DNA of 64,000 nt from Mermis nigrescens (Eukaryota; Nematoda; Enoplea; Mermithida; Mermithidae), in contig JAVLUZ010000753.1 of the NCBI GenBank assembly GCA_036768485.1, positions 124,001-188,000 on the forward strand. Reading direction: 5' to 3'. Within the stretch, counting starts at the first letter, position 1. The number at the start of each line of letters is the position of its first letter. The notes beneath the pieces were generated by a model. It was not told where the DNA came from and did no database searches. It worked only from the letters and a program-made list of their open reading frames with translations. Positions 44,223-55,882 of the stretch are shown here, piece by piece. Position numbers and translations under genes: made by a program.

Positions 44223-45934
44223 TCATAGGTAGCGCATTGATGCGCACCTATAATAAGCCTGGTACAACTAACACCTGTGCACCCTGCAGCTACAACGGGG
44301 CACATCTGGTAGGTGCGCTTCTTTTTTGATCGATGTATATAAAAAAAATTATGCTCCTTTTTCGTTCTAGTTTGAACTCAATACCGACTTAGTAAGGAGT
44401 TCAAAAAGTTTTGGCTTAAAGTTATAGCTTATACAAAGCGAGTACGGTTTTTCCGCCTAGCTTATACACAAGTAAGCATAAATGCTTCATGCAATATAAT
44501 GGAATAGGATTGTAGAGGAATGCATCTTTTAAGCATACTTTTTGGCTTTTAGTTGGCATTAGTTCAAAAGTATTGCGAAAATCTGGGGGTGATAAGACAC
44601 ATTTTGTTCGAGTTTTCGATTTGTTTATGTCTGCCAAATTTTTCGTAAGAGTCTCCAAAAACATATTTGTGGGATAGTACTTAAGTTAAGGGGCTACACG
44701 ATGAAGGTGATTGCGTTTATGTTAGATCAATACAGAGCCAGTTTTGGCGGTGTACAGTCTACACTGTGAGGTTGAACACAAAAACACGTTTTTACTTTCT
44801 TTCAGTTCGTCATCAGCTCCGGTTGTAAATAAGGACTTGCGAAGTATTATAAAAAAGTACTACTTCAGGCTTACAAAACGTATTTGGGCGCTTTTCTTAA
44901 AACTCAACACAAAGTTACTTCTAATGGTGTTAAGTTTAACCTCTCGGGTAAAAAAATTTGTTTTTGTCTATTTTTTGTTTTTCAACAACTCCAGTTATGA
45001 AATAAATGGTGCAAACTATTTTAAAAAATAAAGTACAAGTCAATGATTTTTTATTGCGCTTGGTTGCGTTTTTTACACAATGCTGATTTATTTCTGGAGA
45101 TTCGAAGTTCCATGTTTGGGGTGAAAAAAGACGTTTGTGGTAGGTTTTTGTCTGTCAACTTCCAATAATAGGAGATGGGAAATGATCCTATTTATAAAAA
45201 TATACTTAGTATTAAGGATCAAACAAGCACACAGGCGCCTTTGATTTTACTAAATAATAACTTATTGTAGAGGTGTAAAGTTTACACTAGAAAATCATCT
45301 TACTTTCGAAGTGTTGCAAAAGGTCAATTTATTTCCGAATGTTCTATGTAACGTCAGGATTACGAACCTGACTGTTTGTTTTCTCTACACCCAATACTTG
45401 CATGAAGTTTGCAATCTTGAGTTAATGTAGAGGTGTAGAGTTTTGACAAAAAATTCATTTCACTATCAAAGCATAGCAAGATGTGGATTCTCACAAAATG
45501 TCTCCGTAACTTCAAAATTACGAATCTGACTGTAAGGTTCCTTTACAATGAAAAGTTTTGTGAAATTTAAAATGGAAATTATCTTTAGTACCAGAGCATT
45601 GCAAAGGCTCAATTTTAAAAACAAATGTTCTTCGTACGTCAAGATTACAAATCCGATTATAAGTTTCCTTTGCTCTTAGTGTAGTGTTTACACTAAAAGT
45701 TAACTTTAGATTCGGAGCATTACAGAAAAGTATTAATCCATAACATTAAGATAACGGCTTTGCCTTTGAATTTTTGCTTAAACTCAGTGCATTTTACCCT
45801 GAGAATTCATTCCACTTCTATAATATTGTAAATGGGAAGAATGTTTTGCAAAACTGTTCTCAGGCACATCAGGATTCCCAATTGACTTCACCTTTGCTTA
45901 CATTCACCAATTTCACCAATTTTGAGAAGTTTAA

Positions 45935-46490
45935 CCCTTCGTTCACCGTACTATATGCCGGAGGCCTAATGAATCACTTTATTGGAATTTTTTCTGTTCT
46001 TCCTCATCCATGTGTTCAAAACTTTGTCTAGTCTCGTTTTAGCTTCAGTTACATGGTTTTTAATGGTTCAGGTTGATGATAAGTTATAGAGTAGTAGAAA
46101 ATAAGCATTTTCTGCCTATTTACAGTGATATCACAACAACTCAAAATAAGGAAGTAAGGTTCTAATAAAAAATTTAGTGATTTATTACTTTCGAGCTTTT
46201 TAAATGCAAACCCTGGTTGTGTCTAATGCAACATAAATCTATTTTTTTCTTGTTTTTGCATTAATATCCACTAGGCGCCTATCCTTATTCATTGTAACAG
46301 TTTCTTAGTTGTATATCCTTCAAAAATATTTTTTCACACAAAAAACATACATATTTAGAAAGAGCATAAAAAATTGCACTAAGCGAAAGTAATAACTGTC
46401 ACAGCATGGAAAGAAGGTGTAGCTTATTATTGACTAGGAGTTTTTGCTATGATGGTGCATTTCGACTGCGAAAACATGATGAAAACATAA
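45935..46490. mobile_element. piggyBac-like MITE 4 inside Helitron D
   Basis: Begins CCCTTCGTTCACCGTAC after TTAA (45931-45934) and shares the body of the copy at 4352-4910 (GAATCACTTTATTGG, TATTTACAGTGATATCAC, GACTGCGAAAACATGATG). The right terminus is decayed near 46490. Confidence 0.65.
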
Positions 46491-47875
46491 CTTTAGTTCG
46501 AGGGCTTTTAGGATGACAGTTCTTGAGACTCTTTTTAGCAACATTGAAAGTACAAATCTGACTTAAAATTTTCGATTCGCTTGAATAAGATATAGCTTAA
46601 AAGCAATTTTGCTTTCCACTCTCTGAACTGCTACAATTATCAATCGCTCCGCTTATAAATCAGGAGTGCGAAGTGTTCTAAAATGAAGTACAACTAAAGA
46701 GTTACTCGTCGCATTTCAAGGCGCGTCTTTGAAATCAATACAGAATTAGGTCTGAACGTGTAAAGTTGAAATTCGGGCGTAAAAAAATACGTTTTTTCCA
46801 TTTTTTGTCAGCTAACTACTCTGATTATAAATCGGGCTGTGCGGACTATTCTAGCGGCGGTTACAAATTGCTCTTTTTTGCAATTTTATACACTAAATAC
46901 TGAGTCATTTCGGAGTTGTAAAGTACCAGCTCTATCATGGAAAACTTTTTGCAATTATCCTGTCTGCTAGGTTCTCCAATTACAAATTGGTATGTCTAGA
47001 CTAATGTAAAAGAATAAAAAAGTTTCAATTGTTAGAAATCGCAGTTTGATGGAATTTTACACTCAATATCAAGATTATCCTGGATAGGTAGAGTTTTAAT
47101 TCTAGATAAAAAACATGTTTCTCCGTCAGTCACATTATGTTCTTACATTTTAACTCAGATACCTGCTCTATGAATGCTTTGCGCATAAGAGACAAACATT
47201 CTACCCGATGAATCAGATTGCACGCAATGGAAGTGTAAAGTACTTTACACTGAAGTGTATTTTGCTCCCAGAGTGTTGTGGAGAATCAATGTTTCGTACA
47301 ATGTAGCTCGAGCCATTAAGTTTACAAATCCTATTTTAGACATTCTTTACACTCAGCGGTTGTTAAGGATTACACTAGAAAATAACTCCAACTACAGAGT
47401 ATTGCCAAAGGTAAAATTTCTCAGAAATAATAATCGATTCGTGAGGATTTTTCCGCATTATAAGGATTTCAAATCCCATTTCAATTTACTGTTCACCTTC
47501 GATTTTTATATACTTTGCACTTCATTTTAACTTTAGATCCGTAAGGTTGTAGGTATTACAAGCAAAATTTTTTACAGTCTGTTTTCTGTAAAATCAGGAT
47601 CGCAAGTCTAACTTTGTTTTTTGTGACTCAATGGCTGTCTATAGTTTGAATTGAAAGTTAATTTTAATTTTAAAACGTTATAGAAGGTAACTCTCTTTTA
47701 AAAACTATTCTCAATAACATCAAGATTAGGCATGAATGAGGAAAGAAGTCCTATTTGCAATATGTGAATGGATGAAAAAGCATGTTTCCTGTCTTGTTCA
47801 AGTCATATTTTATTTGGCAAGTTACCTTTGAGTATATTGATTGATTCATATAAATCATCTATTTAAAAATATGTT

Positions 47876-48925
47876 ACAAGCAAAGAAAATGTTCCGATGC
47901 ATTAAAAAGGATAAATATACTTGGAATAGTAGATCATTAAAGATATAAAAGTAGGCGACTAAGAAACAGTCACCTATGCGCGCAAAAATCATAAGAATCT
48001 GTTAAAAATCAGACTATCTCCAAACAAGACAAAAAATCGAAGTAAATTCTGATTCTGCGGCCTCTGTTAAAAGAAGGTCTCCTCTCAAAACGTGTCCCAT
48101 TGGTTTAGTGAACAGATAAAATGGAAACTTTGACCTGTGTTAAATAGCCGATTTAGTTGAATATCAGAATCACAATTTTCTGACAATATAAAATCAATTT
48201 TCACTTAAAAGGCTCAACAGATGAATAATGAAATTCACATAATGCTGTTTATAATGTCTCTATGCACATACATATAAGAAGTGGGATGAAGGACATCATC
48301 CACCCAAAATTGGGTCGTCCTCCGAAACCAGAAAATTTTTGACTCCTCCTGATTTTAGCACAAATTGAATTTTAAAGCCGTTTTCAGGCGATTTTTGTCC
48401 GTTTAGGCCAAAAATTTGAAGTCATTCCACCCTCCCCCAAATGGCCAAGAACTTCCTTCCAAAATCTTAAGCCGTTGCATATATGGTTATGTATTATGTA
48501 CATATGTTATGTTATCTTATGTCTAGCATGATGATATGATGTAGATACATTTTTTCCTGCTTTAGGATTTTACCTATATGAGCTATTGAAATTTTCGATC
48601 TACCATAATGCACTATTGTATTCGATTGTACGGATCTCCCTCAATAATCTTGCGCCGTGTCCTAAATTCTGCTAACCTGTTTCGGCATGTTACTGTACGC
48701 GTTTACTGACCGATTTACCATCTCGCTAATTAAAAATAGAGTTGTAGCGAAGAAAAATGCTCCGATGGGACATAAAAGACGAAAGTACTTGGGATTAAGG
48801 ATTATTGAGGATGTAAAAGATGGGGACTAGAAGATAGGTAAGTATATATTCCTTAAGTCGGAAAATCTGCTGAAAATCAGACTCTCTCTGAGCAACGCAA
48901 AAAATCGAAGTACCGCTGCCTCTAA
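47876..48925 (-). repeat. Two inverted terminus copies inside Helitron D
   Basis: 47876-48063 and 48743-48925 both read as the reverse complement of the 3' module (CAAAGAAAATGTTCCGATGC and GCGAAGAAAAATGCTCCG starts, GCGGCCTC or GCTGCCTC ends). A MITE family 2-like insert (48283-48490) lies between them. Confidence 0.65.
48283..48490. mobile_element. MITE family 2 copy inside Helitron D
   Basis: Edges ACATATAAGAAGTGGGATG and GCCGTTGCATATATGG, inner text CCACCCAAAATTGGG and GGCCAAAAATTTGAAG, as in the copy at 1961-2189. Confidence 0.45.
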
Positions 48926-49362
48926 AAAATGCAACCTTCGTTAAATAATTGTCAATGCTTCACTTAAGAATATTTAAACATAATCTAAAACGTATACTTT
49001 TTGCTAATCGCTTACAAGTTGCAACGCTGACTTGCTTTCTATCGTGATTGATGGAAAACTAATTGCAATTATATTAATAAATGCTTATAGCCAGTATACC
49101 TGGCGGCAATAAATTATTGCACGCAACGCTTCAGGCATACAAGTGTACATACAGTAGTCTGTTTCACGTAAACTTACGCATTTTCTAATATTTTATGCCA
49201 ACAATTTCTATGATTGACTCGAATTCATCGATCTTTGCTATTTCATCCATTTGGCTAAGACGGTCGCTCATAGTTTATTTCAACTACTTTCCCAGAGCTA
49301 CTGCGTAGCTAACGTGCTACTTATTCGAGAGTTTCCTAATTCGATAGTTTATTTAAGTTGCA

Positions 49363-49543
49363 GGCCGCAGAATATGCTTCGATATTTTTGTGTTGCTTAG
49401 AGAAAAACTGATTGTTAGCAGATGGTGCGACTTTAGCCATATGCATAGCTAAAGTTTTCTTAGTCTCCTCCTTTTACATCTTAATAATCCGTAATCCCAA
49501 GTATATTTGTCTTTTTTATTCCATCTGAGCATTTTTTTGCTAG
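49363..49543 (+). repeat. 3' terminal module of Helitron D
   Basis: GGCCGCAGAATATGC start, TAGTCTCCTCCTTTTAC, CCAAGTATATTTG and CTAG end. The very next base begins element E. Confidence 0.7.
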
Positions 49544-49609
49544 TCACACACAGGTAGCGCGTTAGTGCGTACCTATAATATACTTGGGTTCCCCCAAAAC
49601 TAGCAGGCC

Positions 49610-51165
49610 CCTTACCATGGGCGTAGAACGAGGGGGCACGAAAGCGGCACGGGGGCACATGCCCCCAGATATTTTTCAGAAATTTGTTGGTTTCTCTGGT
49701 GCAACAATTGTGTCCAGAAAACTAAGTCCAAAAAGGCAAAAAACGTCAAAATTGTTCGGCGCCTCGCGCGGAGTCATTATTATTTATTGTTATATAGATC
49801 CAATCAGTTTAGAAACTTGAATCAGCTAAAATAATCCAGCGCCTCACATCGCTTTGTGATTGGATGTACAATTTTCTAGTTGAATGAAAATGTGCATGCT
49901 TTTTTGAGCATAATAGTAAAAGTACAAAAAGGATTGCGGACCAGGTTGTTGTAACGTATAAGTCTTGATTGGTTGGATACACGAGAACCTACTTTTTTTC
50001 ATTCGTTTTCTTTCTCTTGTTCGCCTAGTTTTTTTGTCAATGCGCAGCATTTACCCGAAAATACCAAAGTAGGGACACATTGACTGAGTTTTTCTAACTT
50101 TTTCCGCGTTCGCCCAGTTTTTGTCATGTGCAGCATTATCCTGAAAATACGAAAGTAGGGGCACATTGACTGAGATTTTCTGAAATTTTTCGCGTTCGCC
50201 TAGTTTTTTTTTGTCATGTGCAGCATTATCCTAAAAATACAGAAGTAGGGGCACATTGACTAGATTTTCTATAAGTAATTTTCGTGTTCTTATTTGCATT
50301 TCCTTTTGGTTGTTGTTCGTGAGTTGAGAGACAGTCTAGCCGCGTAGACTGGTGCCGCTAGGTTGCAGTGACAGACAGAGGATTAAAGGCACGAAACTGT
50401 AGCAACCTAGTCCCTCTCTGATGACCTCGCCTGTTTATTTGATTTTTTACGTTTTTTGTGTATTTATTCTGTATACACTCCCGCCTACTTCTTTCGTCTC
50501 ACTTGAACTCTTGCGCCTCGTAAAAAAACCCAAAATTTCTCATAAAATAATTTTGTGTGCTTTTTATGTACATGTGTATATACTATTTCTCGTCTTTTAG
50601 TTTCTTTTTAAGTGACAGCATGCCTTATTTATTTACCTTTTATTTATTTATTTATTTATTTATTTGATTTTTTATATTGATGACTTTCTGTTATTATTCT
50701 CTGGTTTGTTTGTCTTCCTTTACAACAACACATAATCCTATTGTAAATTCAAAAAATTGCTAAATTTTCATGGGTTTTTGCGCACATTTTGTTTTCTTTT
50801 GCGCTACTTATGATTTTTAGACCGCTTGTCAATAGGAAGGCCGTAAATTCTACATGAAAATAATACAAATATATAAAATTCCCGCAGCTTCGCGCCGCTT
50901 TACACTTTTTGTATTTTTGATGGTCAGCAACCAATAAATTAGCTAGGATACAGTACTAAAGGTCTAAAAACTCAGTTTTACTATGCATAACGTGTTACTG
51001 CAAAATATCAAAGCCTTCAATGCAAAAGTAGTCTTTAAAATTTGTGTATGCCCCCCTGAAGCAAAATCCTGGCCAAGTCTCTGCCCCAACCGCAACACTG
51101 TAACATTTTTGGAAGATACACTTTTTCAAAATATTAATAACGTAAAAACCGGATGTGCAATCTTC
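49610..51165. other. Foreign insert within Helitron E
   Basis: Not shared with elements A-D or F. It contains GGCGCCTCGCGCGG (49760) and GCAGCTTCGCGCCGC (50884), which recall foldback family 3, a three-unit tandem repeat (50019-50280) and a TTTA microsatellite (50640-50662). Borders are approximate. Confidence 0.4.
50019..50280 (+). repeat. Three-unit tandem repeat, about 88 bp each
   Basis: Units start GTTCGCCYAG (50019, 50108 and 50194) and share TGTGCAGCATTATCCTGAAA, AAGTAGGGGCACATTGACT and a T-rich tail. Confidence 0.65.
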
Positions 51166-51179
51166 TAGTTTCGATTACA

Positions 51180-53130
51180 CCTAATGCCGAGTTTGTAATG
51201 AGCGTGTAAAGTTTTGGCGTAACGTTACAACATATAGAAATCTGTGACTGTTTTATCGGAACGCTTGTACACAATCTAGCATAAATGTCTCATACATTTC
51301 AATGGTAGAGAACTGTAGAGGATGATATTTGCTAAAAGAAATTTTTTTTAAATTAGAATTTCGTATTAGTTTTCGAGAGATTGTGTAAAGAGTGTAAAAA
51401 CCTGCGGTTTGTAAAGACAGATTTCGGCCGCGTTTTTGTCTTTTTAAAGCCTGCCAACAACACTGTTAGTGTGTTCCAAAAATTTTTCTGTTAGAAATGT
51501 ACCAAAAATCAAGGGCTACTTTTTCGCTGATAAAAAATTTTTAAACTCAGCGCGGAGTTAGATCAAGAAGCCTAAAATTTACAATATACAGAACAGTGTT
51601 AAAAAATTAAAAACAGGAATTGTCTCCGATTTCTCCGTCAACTAATCCTGTTATAAGCCAGGACAAATTGTGTAGAATTAAAATGAAGTACGTTCCAAGG
51701 GCTACACGTAGGAGCAAACTGCGTCTAAAAAATTCAATATTGAGTTACTACTGTAGGAGTAAAGTTCGAAATCATATATCTCACATGAGGTGGAAAACTT
51801 ATTTTCTTCTTCTTTTTGATTGGTTAATATCTCCAGCAGGATGTATAACAAAAGTTTTCGGCACACAAACGTACTACAACTCAAAGGCTACAAATTGGCC
51901 CAAACCACATTTTTCACACTCAACGGGTAGTTATTTTAGGATTTTTACAGTTTACACCTTGCTGGTGCTGAAAAATACACTTTTTTACATTTTTTTAATT
52001 TTGTCAACTTCGCTAGTTTTAAATCAAGACATGCAAAGTATACTAAAAATAAAGTGCTTCTATAACTCACACATCGCACTTGGACGTGTTTCTTTAAACT
52101 TATTACGTTATTAGGGTGTGAAGGTGTAAATTTTAAACTCTGGTATACAAAAACATGTTTTTACCAATTTTTGGTGATATAACTTCTCCTGTTATAGACC
52201 GAGTTGTGTGGACTATTCTAAAAAGGAAGTACGAGTGCTGCGGTTATGATACGCATTGGTCAGAATTCTTAGAACTCAATACTAAGTTAGTCTGGATGTG
52301 TAAAGTACTAGCTCCGTGGTGAAAAAAACGCTTTTGCAATTATTCTGTCTGCTAATTCTCCGGTTATAAATTTGTGTGTCAGGATTAATGTAAAAAGTAA
52401 TGAACGTCCTAAGGATTATACATCGCAGTAATATGCGTTTCGATACACTTAGTATTGATTAATCCTAAGATGTAAAGTTATAGGGCTTGGGTGATTAACA
52501 CATTATGTTTCCATTTTGTCTATGGTCTTATTCCGTTATGAGCAGGGGCATGATCTTAACTCTATGAATGTTTTACTCTTAAAGTTTAGACAATCTACAG
52601 GGTGAATCAGTTTCCTCAATGTTGGTGCAAAATAGTTATTACTAAAGGTTTATTTTTCTCCTAGAGTGTTGCGGAAGGTCAATTCTTTTGCAAAAGGTTA
52701 TTCTGAACATACGGATTGAAAATCAGATTTTAGATAATTTCTTTACGATGAGTGATGATGTGAATTTTACACCTAGAATAAACTTTAGCTACAGAGGAAT
52801 GAAGGTCAGGTGCTTTTCAAAGCACAGGGATTTCTCCGTACCATCAGGATTACGAAGATTACGAACTTTCGGCGATTGGCTGCACATCGTCTAGTCGTGT
52901 AAACTTTACACTTCAGTTTATAAGGCTCAGGAGGTTGTAGTTTGTACAAAGTAAGTTTTTTATATACTTTCCTTCGTAAAATCAGTATTACGGATCTGAC
53001 GTTGTCTTTTTGTGACTCAATAGTTGCGTAAACTTCACAGTGAAAATCAATTTTAATTTCGAAACTACGTAGAAGTTAACTTTTTGAAAACCTGCTATTA
53101 ATAACATCATAATCAAGAAGTAGGGCAGAA
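51180..53130 (+). repeat. Helitron E internal tandem arrays
   Basis: Array I from GTGTAAAGTTTTGGCGTAAC (51210) to about 52560, with CTCCGGTTATAAAT and ACATCGCA landmarks; array II from about 52600 to 53130, with GAGTGTTGCGGAAGG and ATTACGGATCTGACG. Confidence 0.6.
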
Positions 53131-53418
53131 GTCTTGTATGCAATGCAGACGTTGATGTGGAAGAACAATCTTGTTTACTGCGTTGTTCAAGTGTTATATT
53201 TTATTTGGCAAGTTGATGATGCCTTTATTAATCGATTTACTGATATCGTTCTAATCAAAAGTAGGTAACTAGCAATGGAAAATGCTTCAATGGAGCAAAA
53301 ACGACAAATATACTTGGAGCAGCGGATTACTAAAGGCATGAAAGGAGAGGGCTAGGGAGAGTAACCTATGCGAATAACAAATATTATAAGAATCTGCCAA
53401 AAACCAGACTTTCTCTAA

Positions 53419-54466
53419 AGCCTTATTCATACTTCACGCTGCGAGAGAAGCGGCGAGAAATGGCGGCGACGACCGCCGCAGAAATTTCGCTTGAACGCAT
53501 TTAAATTTTGAGCAGCGGCGCAGCAGCCGGAATTATTCGCTGCTGCAATTCGATTAATATTTCACGCGGTCGCCGCGCCGCGGACTAATTAGCAAAAAAT
53601 AAGATTTTTTCGCAGCTTTTTAAATTTATACTTTTGCCACGCACATGGGGCAAAAATTAATATTTTTAGCATTTTTATGCATATTTCGCCGCGCCGCAAA
53701 AGTCAAAACACCTATTGTCCTTGCGAATGCTAATGAAGTGTTAGTACTCAAATCATTTTAAATCTCAATGGAGCGGCAGTTCGCCACGGTTTTTTTTGTA
53801 TTTGGCAAAGATTTTTCCCGATGTATAAAGACTTTTCAGGACTGTCTTTGTAACATGTACAAGGATTTTTGGAGGACAAATAGTTTTAAAAGGTGTAAAA
53901 TTCCAAGAAATTGTCGGTGCGCGGCGAAATGAGTAATTGTCTGTCTTACATATCTTTAAAACAGCAGAATTTGCACTTGGAATGGAAAAATGTCAAATTT
54001 TTCGGCGCTTTGCGCCGTTTTAGGACAATTTTTAGTAATTTTTAGCGTCAGAAACCCAGGAATTAGCTAAAATGCACTTATAAACATCGAAAAACCTTGT
54101 TTTAACACACTAAAATCGCTACTGTGATATATTGTAGTACACAAAAATTTGCATGCTCAATATGTACAAAGACGTTTGAAGATCATCTTTGTACATGTAC
54201 AAAGGAACCTTGTACAAAAAAACACGGCAGTTTGCAGGAAGTATAAACACACTGGGCAAAGTGGCTGAGAATCGACGGTAAAGCGCCACCTTAGCGCCGT
54301 TTTATTCGTTTACGCGGCGAGCCTGCCGCTTGCAGTATAAACGCAAGGCGCGATGCGGCAAACGAATTTGGCCACAATATATTCGCGCAGGGTCGACAGA
54401 TTTTCGGGTATACTGTAGCCATAAAACCTCTTAGCGGCGCGGTTCGCGTGAAGTATAAATCGAGTT
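53419..54466. mobile_element. Harbinger-like MITE (TAA target), copy 2, nested in Helitron E
   Basis: Inverted ends AGCCTTATTCATACTTCACG and, on the other strand, AACTCGATTTATACTTCACG. Flanks are TAA (53416-53418) and CAA (54467-54469). It splits the inverted terminus copy of element E exactly within TCTCTAAGCAACGC, so the empty site is known from the other copies. Inside are many CGCCGC-rich motifs and a foldback family 3 copy (53786-54236). Confidence 0.75.
53786..54236 (+). repeat. Foldback family 3 copy d
   Basis: Within the Harbinger-like MITE. Contains GATGTATAAAGAC, CTTTGTAACATGTACAAGG, GGCGCTTTGCGCC and the 18-bp palindrome at 54187-54204. Confidence 0.6.
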
Positions 54467-55051
54467 CAAGCAACACAAAAATCAAAGTGTATTCTTCGGC
54501 CTCTGAGGAATATGGCGTCTCCTCAAAAGATTTCTTACACCCGTTTGCCGATGAGCTTAGAAGGGAAATTTGACTTGTGCTTGAAAGCCACCAATTTAGT
54601 TGGATATCGGTATCGCATATTTATGACAATATTTAATCTATATTCAGTTGAGTGGCTCAGTAGATACTCATGAATTATGACATTCGCGTCATGCTGTTTT
54701 TTAACTTTACACTCACACGTGCTGAGATGATGTAGGAACATTTTTTCCTGTATCAGCTTTCTGAGCTGTCAAAATTACCGAAATTTCATTGGGCACAATT
54801 GTTTTTATTTGCACGGTTATGTCGCTCATTTTTCTTGCGCCGTGTGCTAAATTAATTGAAACTAACCTGTTTGCGCAAATTTAGCGCCTTCCCTTGCTTC
54901 TGTGCCATTGCAACAGTGGTCGTTCCGACTTGCATTCAGTTAAGTTTGTAAACAAAATGACTTGTGGTTTTCTGTAATTTATATTGATCATTTCTTTTAA
55001 AGAATAAAATATTGGTTATTTATTTCTTACACTGATGCCACAAAAATCTCG

Positions 55052-55229
55052 TGTAGACCGCAGGATACACTTGGATTTTTCTATAGAAAGTCTGATTTTT
55101 AGTCCATTCTTATAACTTATTTTGCGCACAGGTGACTTTTTTCTAGTTCCCTCCATTTATTCCCTTAATAATCCGCTATTCCAAGTATATTTGCCCTTTT
55201 TGTTCTATCGGAGAATTATTCTTTGCTAG
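55052..55229 (+). repeat. 3' terminal module of Helitron E
   Basis: GTAGACCGCAGGATACAC start, TAGTTCCCTCCATTTAT, CCAAGTATATTTG, hairpin relic TGTTCTATCGGAGAA and CTAG end. Confidence 0.68.
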
Positions 55230-55317
55230 TGGACTTTTTTATATTATTGAAGTGTAAGGCGTCACCGAACTTTCATCTTACGATATCTGAAATTCGGTCT
55301 GCCATACGGGCAAGTAG

Positions 55318-55568
55318 TAACCATACGTGGGCAGCACCAAAACTCTGTGGAGAACTAACAAGATTTTTCAAAGGCCAATGAATGGTTTCAAAAATAATGT
55401 TATGGCGAAAAACACTATTTTCCAACGTTTCTCATAGAGCACTATCCATTAGCATCAAAAAAAGCAAAAAACAAAAAAATTTAAAAAATTGAATTACGGG
55501 GAGGTATTCGGCCTTCTAATGGGTGCATACTGAATACCACCAACACCCCTTCCATACGCCCAGTTGAG
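55318..55568 (+). mobile_element. MITE family 1 copy
   Basis: CCATACGTGGGCAGCACC start, GATTTTTCAAAGGCC, AACACTATTTTCCAACG and a GGGTGCATACTGAATACC end. Confidence 0.6.
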
Positions 55569-55639
55569 GTAGTAAGCATACTGATTTGCTTGTGCAGGTG
55601 TCCGCTGAGGTATGCCTTACTGGCTATTAGATAATATAT

Positions 55640-55882
55640 CTACCGAGTGTCCAATAGCCTTTTGCACACTCCTCCTGCAGCCATAACGCTGATTTTTTTA
55701 TTTATAAGCAATACATTATTTAAATCAGCATCCAAATTTGAAAATGAAGTGTGCTTAGGGTGGCTTTTATTTGCACTCGAAACAGCCTCAAACCAATCAA
55801 TATGTTTAAAAATCAAACATAAATTCACAAGTAAATCCTTCTTGCTTTCTAACTTTTTAGAACAAGCTGCGAATTTGTCCAT
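55640..55882 (-). CDS. Possible coding exon, unknown protein
   Basis: An 80-codon open frame from ATG at 55882 (MDKFAACSKKLESKKDLLVN, then FKHIDWFEAVSS, then HPKHTSFSNLDADLNN) to VMAAGGVCKRLLDTR. The in-frame TAG overlaps a possible donor, TCG/GTAGAT. The composition is protein-like and no repeat family covers it. It lies on the same strand as, and upstream of, the metalloprotease exons, but its sequence does not fit the part of an M12B protein expected there. Could be a remnant of another gene. Confidence 0.3.
   Translation of the reverse strand: MDKFAACSKKLESKKDLLVNLCLIFKHIDWFEAVSSANKSHPKHTSFSNLDADLNNVLLINKKISVMAAGGVCKRLLDTR

Larger units (their letters stand above)
44223..49543 (+). mobile_element. 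Helitron-like element D (5.3 kb, composite)
   Basis: 5' end TCATAGGTAGCGCATTGATG with the covaried hairpin; 3' end CTAG at 49540-49543. The interior is doubled: array I (44400-45240), array II (45240-45770), a piggyBac-like MITE (45935-46490), array I again (46500-47220), array II again (47220-47740), then two inverted terminus copies (47876-48063 and 48743-48925) and one 3' module (49363-49543). It looks like two copies merged, or one copy with internal duplication. No coding sequence recognised. Confidence 0.72.
49544..55229 (+). mobile_element. Helitron-like element E (5.7 kb with nested insertions)
   Basis: 5' end TCACACACAGGTAGCGCG, abutting the CTAG of D with no spacer; 3' end CTAG at 55226-55229 before T. 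The 5' part is interrupted at about 49610-51165 by unrelated sequence, then arrays I (51180-52560) and II (52600-53130). Then comes an inverted terminus copy (53269-53418 and 54470-54510) split by a Harbinger-like MITE, and the 3' module (55052-55229). A 164-codon open frame in array I (51620-52114) is not preserved in the other copies. Confidence 0.7.

Noticed and set aside
51620..52114. 164-codon open frame in Helitron E, the longest in that element
   Set aside because: It runs through array I units; the matching intervals of A, B, D and F contain stops and indels, and no motif is recognisable.
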